From Lentimicrobiaceae bacterium (GTDB lineage: Bacteria; Bacteroidota; Bacteroidia; Bacteroidales; F082): a stretch of DNA of 64,000 nucleotides. The stretch lies in NCBI GenBank assembly GCA_002708315.1, contig PANC01000009.1, positions 163,157 through 227,156 of the forward strand, written 5' to 3'. How positions within the stretch are numbered: the stretch's first letter is position 1; each line of letters starts with the position of its first letter. A program made the position numbers and the translations under genes. Shown here piece after piece: positions 54,245-61,724 of this stretch. The notes under the pieces were generated by a model, which saw only the letters and a program-made list of their open reading frames with translations, had not been told where the DNA came from and did no database searches.

Positions 54245-55795
54245 TTAATGTTTTAAAACATCTCCATTCTTATTTCTAAATTGGAATTGCATTATTTGGT
54301 AATCCTTTTCTGAACAAACTTTTATCCATCGTTTATAATTTTGATACCATCTCATTTGGTGAGATAATAATCCTTTTGTTATAAAGGCATAAATATATGG
54401 ATGAACAGCTAGAGTTAGTCCTCGTTCGTTTTGATCATTAATGAGATAGTTAAGATTATTTTCTATTTCATCTATAAGAATCATTCCGCTCTTAATTTGA
54501 CCTGTTCCCGAACATGTGGGGCAGGTTTCAAGAACTGGGACAATCATTTCTGGGCGAACTCTTTGCCTAGTGATTTGAACCAGACCAAATTTACTTGGAG
54601 GAAGAATGGTATGCTTAGCATGATCCTTTGCCATTTCTTCAACCAGTCTTTGATGAAGCGCTCTTCTGTTTTTTGCTTCATGCAGATCGATAAAATCCAC
54701 AACTATAATTCCACCCATGTCTCGCAATCGTAATTGTCTCGCAACCTCTGTGGCAGCTTCCATATTAACAATCAGAGCATTCTGCTCCTGTGTATTCTCC
54801 TTGTTAACTCGATGTCCACTATTTATATCAATTACATGAAGCGCTTCCGTATGTTCTATTACTAGATAAACTCCGCTTTTTATGGTTACATTTTTTCCAA
54901 ATGAACTCCGAAGTTGTTTTTCAATCCCATAGTATTCAAAAATTGGCACTTTACCACGGTATCGTTTAACAATATCCTTTTTATCCGGAGCTATTGTTTC
55001 GATATATGTCTTTATTTCATCCGCAAGATTAGGATCATTAACATGAATGGTATTAAATGATTCATTAAGAACATCTCTTAAAATTTGAGAAGTTCTATCC
55101 AATTCGCTTAGTACCTTTTTGGGTGATTTAGTATTGTGAAGTTTCTTTATAATACCTTCCCACTTATTAACGAGATCACGAAGGTCCGTGTCAAGTTCAG
55201 CAACTTTTCTGTTCTCAGCAACTGTTCTTATTATAATACCGTAATTCTTCGGAAGAATACTAGCTATAAGTCTCTTCAGCCTGTTTCTTTCTTCTTTACT
55301 TTTTATCTTCTGTGATATTGAAACCTTACTAGAGAAAGGAAGTAGAACAACATACCTACCAGGAAAAGAAATTTCAGTCGAAATCCTTGGGCCCTTTGTA
55401 GAGATTGGTTCCTTAACAATTTGCACTAATAATTGTTGTCCTGAAACAAGCACTTGAGTGATTTTTCCAGACTTATCAATATCTTTTTCTCGTTTAATTG
55501 TTTCATGTGTGGTTAGCTCGGCTTTACCAAGTAACCCAAGTTTCACATATTTATTGAAGGTTCTTATTTGAGGACCTAGGTCGAGATAATGTAGAAATGC
55601 ATCTTTCTCATAACCAACATCCACAAACGCTGCATTGAGTCCAGGCATTATCTTTTTGACCTTTGCCAAAAAAACATCACCAACAGCAAAGTTGTTGTTG
55701 ATTTGTTCTTTATTTAATTCAACTAAGCTTTTGTCCTCAAGTAATGCAATGCTAACTTCCGATAAATTTGAATCAATAATTAATTCTCTGTTCAC
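54245..55795 (-). CDS. rng: Ribonuclease E/G family protein
   Basis: 516 residues. S1-like domain (about 35-115) has VGDVFLAKVKKIMPGLNAAF and DVGYEKDAFLH. The catalytic DNase I-like part has VHVIDINSGHRV-type residues (LHVIDINSG near 317) and GIIVVDFIDLHEAKNRR (magnesium aspartates). The zinc-link CPTCSGTG lies near 415. It cuts RNA in rRNA maturation and mRNA decay. HU and a tiny ribosomal protein gene lie upstream on the same strand, as often in Bacteroidota. Confidence 0.95.
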   Translation of the reverse strand: MNRELIIDSNLSEVSIALLEDKSLVELNKEQINNNFAVGDVFLAKVKKIMPGLNAAFVDVGYEKDAFLHYLDLGPQIRTFNKYVKLGLLGKAELTTHETIKREKDIDKSGKITQVLVSGQQLLVQIVKEPISTKGPRISTEISFPGRYVVLLPFSSKVSISQKIKSKEERNRLKRLIASILPKNYGIIIRTVAENRKVAELDTDLRDLVNKWEGIIKKLHNTKSPKKVLSELDRTSQILRDVLNESFNTIHVNDPNLADEIKTYIETIAPDKKDIVKRYRGKVPIFEYYGIEKQLRSSFGKNVTIKSGVYLVIEHTEALHVIDINSGHRVNKENTQEQNALIVNMEAATEVARQLRLRDMGGIIVVDFIDLHEAKNRRALHQRLVEEMAKDHAKHTILPPSKFGLVQITRQRVRPEMIVPVLETCPTCSGTGQIKSGMILIDEIENNLNYLINDQNERGLTLAVHPYIYAFITKGLLSHQMRWYQNYKRWIKVCSEKDYQIMQFQFRNKNGDVLKH

Positions 55796-55907
55796 ATTGT
55801 ATATTTTTAATTAAATATTAACTAGTTTGATTAACCAGCTATTTAATAATTTTTGAAAGTTTAGGACAAACAGTGCGAGGGGTATATTCTAGGAGTAGTG
55901 AAAGGAT

Positions 55908-55931
55908 AACACAAGGCTTTAGCCTTGTGTT
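55908..55931. terminator. Strong hairpin downstream of the mS38/bS22-like gene
   Basis: Perfect 11-bp stem AACACAAGGCT/AGCCTTGTGTT with a two-base loop. On the minus strand it is followed by ATCCTTTC rather than a run of T, so it may be a weak terminator or an mRNA-stabilising or processing element ahead of rng. Confidence 0.5.
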
Positions 55932-55949
55932 AAGTTACTAAAAGAAATA

Positions 55950-56039
55950 TTATTTCTTTTTATGCCTGTTCTTCCTTAAACGCTTCTTGCGCTTATGGGT
56001 AGCCATCTTATGTCTTTTCCTCTTTTTTCCGTTTGGCAT
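55950..56039 (-). CDS. AURKAIP1/COX24-type ribosomal protein (mS38/bS22-like)
   Basis: 29 residues, extremely basic: MPNGKKRKRHKMATHKRKKR, then LRKNRHKKK. KRKRHKMATHKRKKRLRKNR is the COX24/mS38 core that in mitochondria (mS38) and mycobacteria (bS22) sits in the small ribosomal subunit near the decoding centre. It lies 27 bases after the HU stop and upstream of rng. Shorter than most gene-finder cut-offs, so easily missed. Confidence 0.85.
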   Translation of the reverse strand: MPNGKKRKRHKMATHKRKKRLRKNRHKKK

Positions 56040-56066
56040 AATAAATTGATGTTAAAAGTTTAAAAA

Positions 56067-56345
56067 TTATTTAGCTTTCACTTCGTTCACAAAAGTTTTA
56101 GCTGGTTTAAAAGCAGGAATGTTGTGAGCAGGAATAATGATAGTAGTATTTTTTGAAATATTACGACCAGTTTTTTCAGCTCTTCTTTTAATGATAAAGC
56201 TACCAAAGCCTCTTAAATATACATTTTCGCCATTAACCATTGTATCTTTAACGGTTTCCATGAAAGATTCCACTACTGCTTGCACAGCCACTTTTTCAAC
56301 GCCAGTTTTGTTGGCTATTTCAGTTACAATTTCTGCCTTCGTCAT
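56067..56345 (-). CDS. HU-family DNA-binding protein
   Basis: 92 residues. MTKAEIVTEIANKTGVEK is the HU N-terminal helix pair; GFGSFIIKRRAEKTGRNISK with the following PAHNIPAFKPAKTF forms the beta arms and the conserved proline that bends DNA. It compacts the chromosome. Upstream lies TATTTTTG, a promoter element. The tiny ribosomal protein gene is 27 bases downstream. Confidence 0.95.
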   Translation of the reverse strand: MTKAEIVTEIANKTGVEKVAVQAVVESFMETVKDTMVNGENVYLRGFGSFIIKRRAEKTGRNISKNTTIIIPAHNIPAFKPAKTFVNEVKAK

Positions 56346-56392
56346 CTCAATGATATTTTAAATGATTAAAAATTAGTTTCTTAATAGGGCGA

Positions 56393-56400
56393 CAAAAATA
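56393..56400 (-). promoter_or_regulatory. -7 element TATTTTTG for the HU gene
   Basis: Exact TAnnTTTG match on the minus strand, 47 bases upstream of the HU start. Confidence 0.55.
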
Positions 56401-56558
56401 ATATAATTTTATTATTTGCGATAAAAATATTTAGTTTTTTTGTTTATAAAATCTTCTTTTCTAGTATTTTCACATCATTTGGCAATCAAAACCTATAATT
56501 TTAAAGTTTTCTCTCTATGATTGAAAGTTATGACATGTATTTCTCGTGATAAATTATC

Positions 56559-56566
56559 TATTTTTG
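56559..56566 (+). promoter_or_regulatory. -7 element TATTTTTG for ssb
   Basis: Exact TAnnTTTG match, 32 bases upstream of the ssb start. Confidence 0.55.
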
Positions 56567-56598
56567 ATTATTGAATATTTAAAGTTAAACTATTAAAA

Positions 56599-57036
56599 AT
56601 GGCAGGAATTAATAAAGTAATGCTAATAGGACACATTGGAAAAGATCCGGATGTATTTACCTATGAAGATGGCACAAAACGAATAAGTTTTCCCTTAGCT
56701 ACCACAGAGAGCTACAAGGATAAAAACACCAATGAATGGGTTGACCAGACCGAGTGGCATAATATTGTAGGATATCGATACCTTGCTGAAAAGCGCATTG
56801 CTAAGGGAGACCTAATATATGTTGAGGGTAAAATAAAAACCCGTAAGTACAAGGATAAGGATGCTAATGATAGATATATCACAGAAATACTTGCGGAGAA
56901 AATTAATATGATGGCCCATCCAAAAGGATATGATGGAGGTTCTTCAGATAATCATTCTGAAACACCCAAGAATTCTCAAATCACTTCTACGGATGCAGAT
57001 AAAAGTAGTTTGCCAGAAGATGACCTTCCTTTCTAA
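56599..57036 (+). CDS. ssb: Single-stranded DNA-binding protein
   Basis: 145 residues. OB-fold about 1-110 (NKVMLIGHIGKDPDVFTYED, then SFPLATTESYKDKNTNEWVD, QTEWHNIVGYRYLAE). The disordered tail ends PEDDLPF, the acidic tip that recruits partner proteins. It coats single-stranded DNA in replication and repair. gldE follows 78 bases later with its own promoter element. Confidence 0.97.
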   Translation: MAGINKVMLIGHIGKDPDVFTYEDGTKRISFPLATTESYKDKNTNEWVDQTEWHNIVGYRYLAEKRIAKGDLIYVEGKIKTRKYKDKDANDRYITEILAEKINMMAHPKGYDGGSSDNHSETPKNSQITSTDADKSSLPEDDLPF

Positions 57037-57074
57037 ATAACAGTAGATTAGTGTCTAAGTATGACATTTCTTAG

Positions 57075-57082
57075 TAATTTTG
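57075..57082 (+). promoter_or_regulatory. -7 element TAATTTTG for gldE
   Basis: Exact TAnnTTTG match, 32 bases upstream of the gldE TTG start, after the ssb stop. Confidence 0.5.
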
Positions 57083-57114
57083 CCAGGAAGGTATTGTTAA
57101 ATTAAATCTTTATT

Positions 57115-58482
57115 TTGGAAGACGGAGATACAGATTCTTATATATCGGGATTGAATATTTTGTTAGAACAGGTCTTTTTAGGATTTGGAATGGATACACT
57201 AATTGGCCTTATAATTCTCATGGTGCTAATCTTTTTCTCTGGCCTTATTTCTGGGTCTGAAACTGCTTTTTTTTCACTTTCTCCTTCCGATATTGAGACC
57301 TTAAAACTAAGATCTGGCAAAAAAGATAAGGCCATATTATCTCTGCTGACGAAGCCAAAAAAATTACTTGCAACAATTCTCATATCAAATAACTTCATCA
57401 ACGTTAGTATTGTAATACTTTCAACATATATTGTAGCTAACATATTCGATATAGGTGCAAATGCCATACTAATATTTATTTTACAGGTAATTGTGGTTAC
57501 CTCAGTGCTTCTGATTTTTGGTGAAATTATCCCCAAGATAATGTCAAACAAAGAACCAGTAGCAGTTGCAAACCTTATGGTGTATAATTTAAAATTTCTA
57601 ATATGGTTATTCAAGCCACTGAGTGGATTATTGGTATCTTCAACTTCAGTAATAGATAAAAGGTTTGGAAGAAAAAATCATAATATTAGCATGAGCGACC
57701 TATCAGATGCAATAGAAATTACTTCGGATAGAAGTGTAACGGAGGAGGAGAAACTCATTTTAAAAGGGATAGCCACTTTTGGAGAGAAGGAGGCAAGCGA
57801 AATAATGGTTTCAAGAGTTAATGTTACCGCAATTGATAAATCAATGTCATTGGAGGATGTCAAAGAAACTGTCCTGAAATCAGGCTTCTCTAGAATACCT
57901 GTTTTTGATGAAACACTTGATAATATAATGGGAGTAATGTACATTAAAGATTTGTTACCATACGCAAACAATACAAACTTGGCATGGATAAAACTTGTTC
58001 GTAAGCCGGTGTTTTTTGTTCCGGAAAACAAGAGAATTAATGATCTATTACAAGAATTCAGACAAAAGAAAATTCACCTTGCAATAGTTGTTGATGAATA
58101 TGGAGGCACATCTGGCATAATTACTCTTGAAGATATTATTGAGGAAATAGTTGGAGAGATAAGCGATGAATTTGATTTGGAACCATTGCAGTTTAAGTAT
58201 GATAAATTATCTGAAAGCAGATTTGTTTTCGAGGCAAAAACACCAATAGTTGATTTTTGTAAAATATTGCACCTGGATGATGAAAAATTTGATGAGGTAA
58301 AAGGTGAATCTGATTCATTGGGAGGTCTAATTCTTGAGCTTCAAGGTAAGATACCCGAACAGGGAACTACAATAGATTTTGAGAATATGCGTTTTGAAGT
58401 TATTGACGCAGATGTCCGTAAAATAAACAGAATAAAGATTGAAATAATAGATAACAAAATTGAAGAGGATACTAATTTATAG
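57115..58482 (+). CDS. gldE: Gliding-motility-associated membrane protein GldE
   Basis: 455 residues, TTG start. The N-terminal part is a DUF21/CNNM-like membrane domain with three or four helices (LIGLIILMVLIFFSGLISGS, then ETAFFSLSPSDIETLKLRSG). Two CBS domains follow (about 225-345), then a CorC_HlyC transporter-associated domain (to 440). VAIVVDEYGGTSGIITLEDI-type signature is present (LAIVVDEYGGTSGIITLEDI). GldE acts with GldD in gliding motility and T9SS. It lies between ssb and gldD, the conserved arrangement in Bacteroidota. Confidence 0.93.
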   Translation: MEDGDTDSYISGLNILLEQVFLGFGMDTLIGLIILMVLIFFSGLISGSETAFFSLSPSDIETLKLRSGKKDKAILSLLTKPKKLLATILISNNFINVSIVILSTYIVANIFDIGANAILIFILQVIVVTSVLLIFGEIIPKIMSNKEPVAVANLMVYNLKFLIWLFKPLSGLLVSSTSVIDKRFGRKNHNISMSDLSDAIEITSDRSVTEEEKLILKGIATFGEKEASEIMVSRVNVTAIDKSMSLEDVKETVLKSGFSRIPVFDETLDNIMGVMYIKDLLPYANNTNLAWIKLVRKPVFFVPENKRINDLLQEFRQKKIHLAIVVDEYGGTSGIITLEDIIEEIVGEISDEFDLEPLQFKYDKLSESRFVFEAKTPIVDFCKILHLDDEKFDEVKGESDSLGGLILELQGKIPEQGTTIDFENMRFEVIDADVRKINRIKIEIIDNKIEEDTNL

Positions 58483-59053
58483 CTTAGTTATTTTGATAAC
58501 TACCATTTCATGTGATCAAAATGCAACACCACTACCACGTGGTTATTTCAGAATTGATATGCCGGAGCATAACTACATGTTATCTGATACAACCTTTCCT
58601 TATTTTTTCGAATATCCAGTCTATACACAATTGAGAGAGCAGATAAAAAGGCCAGGCCAGCAATATTGGCTGAATGTTGAATATCCTCAGTTTAATTCAA
58701 CCATATTCCTTAGCTATAAACCAGTTGAAGGAAACCTTATAAAGTATCTTGAAGACTCCTATACATTAGTGTCCAAGCATATTCCAAAGGCTGAGGATAT
58801 ACTCGATAGTGTTATTGTTGACAGAGACAGAAATATTTACGGGCTTGTATATAAAATACAAGGGAGTGGCGCTGCATCACCTTATCAATTTTTTCTAACG
58901 GATAGTGCTTCGCATTTTGTAAGAGGTGCATTATATTTTAATATGAAACCCAACAATGATTCATTGGAACCGGTAATAGATTTTATATCCAAAGATATTG
59001 AACACATGTTAAATACAATGGAGTGGAATGATGGTTATGATTACTCACAGTAG
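58460..59053 (+). CDS. gldD: Gliding-motility lipoprotein GldD
   Basis: 197 residues, TTG start overlapping the gldE end by 23 bases. Lipobox TTISC near residues 14-18. Mature motif PLPRGYFRIDMPEHNY, then FPYFFEYPVY, WLNVEYPQFNSTIFLSYKP, and GSGAASPYQFFLTDSASHFV in the second half, matching GldD. Probably an outer-membrane-facing lipoprotein needed for gliding. The 3' end overlaps the M64 peptidase gene on the other strand by 13 bases. Confidence 0.92.
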   Translation: MKRILIYSLVILITTISCDQNATPLPRGYFRIDMPEHNYMLSDTTFPYFFEYPVYTQLREQIKRPGQQYWLNVEYPQFNSTIFLSYKPVEGNLIKYLEDSYTLVSKHIPKAEDILDSVIVDRDRNIYGLVYKIQGSGAASPYQFFLTDSASHFVRGALYFNMKPNNDSLEPVIDFISKDIEHMLNTMEWNDGYDYSQ

Positions 59054-60309
59054 AAGTTGATCATTTGCTGAATACCCCTAGTACAAACAGGACAAAATTC
59101 ATTAACCCTAAAGCTATTCATCAAGCAATCGTGCATGGGACGATATACACCCTTTGCCACATAACCGCCTCCCTCAAATACACCAACTTTATCCTTATAT
59201 TTTTCAGTATCTGGCGTTGGAATTGGGGTTTTTTTCTTAACCATATCTTTCCATTTACTTTTGAAATCAACAAGTGTGGTAAGATTGGGCTCCCATGGTT
59301 CAGAATTTAGATTGTAGAAGTCATTGTATGAGGTTGATGAGGTGTAATACTCATCACCTAGGCCAGCAAATCCATGTCCTAGCTCATGGATAAAGATTTG
59401 GTCAGCTTTCTCATTACTATTTACACTAACGCTGTAGTAATTATATATGGCACCTCCACCATATTTCTTGGTATTAACTAGTATGTAAACCTGATCATAA
59501 GGCACATTAGCAGCTAGATCTCTTACGCTTTTATTATCTAGTGTCATACAGTACCTCTCACTATCAAATGTGTAGAAAGATGTGTTAAGCAATGTTTTAT
59601 TCCAAATATTATTTGCTGGGATATCATTTCCTGAATCGATAGATGGAGCTAATATTCCGTAAATATTGAATTTGTTTTTATTAATAGAATATGGATAGTA
59701 ATTAAATAGCCCATTTGCAAACTCTCTACAATCATCTATGAATAAACCCATTTCATTTTTGGAGTAGCCTTCAGGAAGAATAACTATATCAACTTTTTTG
59801 GATGGATCACCAGATTTATAAGCCATAAAAGATGGATAAACCAATCGTCGATCTTTCTTTATGAAATAATCATTCGGATCTACTTCATGAATGAAAGACT
59901 CAACAAAAATTTCATCATAATTGCGGGAATAAATTTTAACTACAACTGGCTTTTTTGGAAAAGGAAATACAACGGTTTCAGAGAATGCCCTACTTATTTT
60001 ATTTGCTTCATCTGTGGTTTGCCATTCAGCAAATAATGTAGAATATCCTCTGGAATATAGTAATGAATCATTAGACTTATTAAATACTTTTACATAATAA
60101 TTGCCATATTCAAAGGTGTCAACAAGATTAGTTTTTGACCCTCCCCAAAAAGGTTCTTCCAATATCTCCTCAACAAAGAACATTTCTGTGTCACTGTTGC
60201 CACCATGAGTGTAATCAAGCCTCATTGTCTTGTCTTCAAAATATTTTTCAAATTGTGCAGTTCCTGATATACTACTAAATATTAATAATAGACTAAGCCA
60301 ATTTTTCAT
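59041..60309 (-). CDS. M64-family metallopeptidase, exported
   Basis: 422 residues from the ATG at 60309, where a signal peptide begins (about 1-19, ending GTAQF); the longer frame overlaps the OprM gene. An N-terminal beta domain (20-150) precedes the zinc domain: HELGHGFAGLGDEYY near 308 is a full H-E-x-x-H with third ligand. A late C-P-V-C pair (EFCPVCTRGIQQM) may bind metal. M64 includes IgA-degrading enzymes, but gut origin is not implied; substrate unknown. Follows the efflux operon on the same strand by ten bases. Confidence 0.85.
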   Translation of the reverse strand: MKNWLSLLLIFSSISGTAQFEKYFEDKTMRLDYTHGGNSDTEMFFVEEILEEPFWGGSKTNLVDTFEYGNYYVKVFNKSNDSLLYSRGYSTLFAEWQTTDEANKISRAFSETVVFPFPKKPVVVKIYSRNYDEIFVESFIHEVDPNDYFIKKDRRLVYPSFMAYKSGDPSKKVDIVILPEGYSKNEMGLFIDDCREFANGLFNYYPYSINKNKFNIYGILAPSIDSGNDIPANNIWNKTLLNTSFYTFDSERYCMTLDNKSVRDLAANVPYDQVYILVNTKKYGGGAIYNYYSVSVNSNEKADQIFIHELGHGFAGLGDEYYTSSTSYNDFYNLNSEPWEPNLTTLVDFKSKWKDMVKKKTPIPTPDTEKYKDKVGVFEGGGYVAKGVYRPMHDCLMNSFRVNEFCPVCTRGIQQMINFYCE

Positions 60310-60319
60310 TGTGTTAGAT

Positions 60320-61717
60320 TTATTTTTTTGATGCTTCTTCTTCTTCTGGTGATAGCCATCCACCTCCCAACGCTTTATATAGTTTAACGTATGTTGAAAG
60401 AAGCGCGGCTCGAGTTTGTGTATAGCTTAATTCAGCATCGAAGGCCTGACGTTGAGAATCTAGTACCTCAAGATAACTTGTCACTCCTTGAGAGTATCTA
60501 TTTTCCGATAACATTTCGGCATTAGCTGCAGCCTTGTATCGTGTTTTTTGAGCAATAATTTCTTCTTTTAATGTTTCAATGCTAACCAGAGCATCTTCAA
60601 CATCTTTAAATGCCCTTAGAACTGTATTTTCATATTGGTATAGCTGAGCCTGAGCTTCGTAATTAGCAATTTCAGCTCGTTTTTTATTCTTGCCAAATTC
60701 AAATATTGGCCCCAATAAACTACCACCCGCAGACCATGCAATACCTCCAGTAGTAAGGGAATTTAGATCATTACTTGCTACACCAAGTAATCCCGTTAGA
60801 TTGAGTGATGGCCATCTCATAGCCTCCGCTACTCCAATTTGTGCATTTTTAGATTTGTAATCTGCTTCAGCTTGCAATATATCAGGTCTTCTCTCCAACA
60901 ATTGGGATGGTAGTCCTGTTGGAATATCAGGAGGGTAGCCCATTTCATTTAAATTTTTATCAGTGTTAATTGCATTTGGATATCTGCCTAGCAGTATACT
61001 CAAAGAGCTTTCAGTAATGGCTACATCTCTTTTAAATTGAGGTACTGCTGCTGCTGATATTGCTCTTTGAACCTGCGATTGGTTGAGGTCTATTTCTGCG
61101 ATAACACCCCATTTATATCTAGCCTCCAATATTAATAAACCACTGTCTCTTGATTCCAATGTGCTTTTAGCAATTAATAATTTTTCACGATTACCTAATA
61201 ATTCAAAATATGAACTTGCAACTGCAGATATTAAACTCATCTGAATGGTTCTTAATCCATATTGACTGGATAATAAATCTGCTTGTGCAGCTTCGGTTAG
61301 CCTTCGATATTTACCCCAAAAACCAATTTCCCAACTTAGTTCAGGATAGGCAAAGAAGTTATTTGTGATACTACTTTGCTTGCCACCCATGTAATTTCCT
61401 GTAGTTGCTCCAGCTGAGAACCCAAGCTTTGGATATTGGTCCGCAGAAGTATAGCCAACATTTACTCTTGCTGCTTCAATCCTAGCAGCAGCTATTAATA
61501 CATCCTTATTCTCCCTGAGGGCTATAGCAATTAATGTGTCCAATATTGGATCATCGAATAATTTCCACCAGTATAAATTTATTATTGAGTCTGTTTTTAC
61601 GGAATCAAACCTATAATTATCTGGAGTTTGATAATCAGGCTTTTGAAAATCAGGACCCAAAGTACAACCTGAAACTATAATGCCAACGGTGAAAATGTAT
61701 ATTAATATTTTTTTCAT
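60320..61717 (-). CDS. OprM/NodT-type outer-membrane efflux lipoprotein
   Basis: 465 residues from the ATG at 61717; the frame to 61741 overlaps the pump gene. Lipobox IVSGC near residue 18, then TLGPDFQKPDYQTPDNYRFD. The two TolC-like repeats hold WWKLFDDPILDTLIAIAL, ARVNVGYTSADQYPKLGFSA, LPSQLLERRPDILQAEADYK and ALLSTYVKLYKALGGGW. It forms the outer-membrane channel of a tripartite RND pump. Seven bases after the pump stop. Confidence 0.93.
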   Translation of the reverse strand: MKKILIYIFTVGIIVSGCTLGPDFQKPDYQTPDNYRFDSVKTDSIINLYWWKLFDDPILDTLIAIALRENKDVLIAAARIEAARVNVGYTSADQYPKLGFSAGATTGNYMGGKQSSITNNFFAYPELSWEIGFWGKYRRLTEAAQADLLSSQYGLRTIQMSLISAVASSYFELLGNREKLLIAKSTLESRDSGLLILEARYKWGVIAEIDLNQSQVQRAISAAAVPQFKRDVAITESSLSILLGRYPNAINTDKNLNEMGYPPDIPTGLPSQLLERRPDILQAEADYKSKNAQIGVAEAMRWPSLNLTGLLGVASNDLNSLTTGGIAWSAGGSLLGPIFEFGKNKKRAEIANYEAQAQLYQYENTVLRAFKDVEDALVSIETLKEEIIAQKTRYKAAANAEMLSENRYSQGVTSYLEVLDSQRQAFDAELSYTQTRAALLSTYVKLYKALGGGWLSPEEEEASKK

Positions 61718-61724
61718 GCGGATA

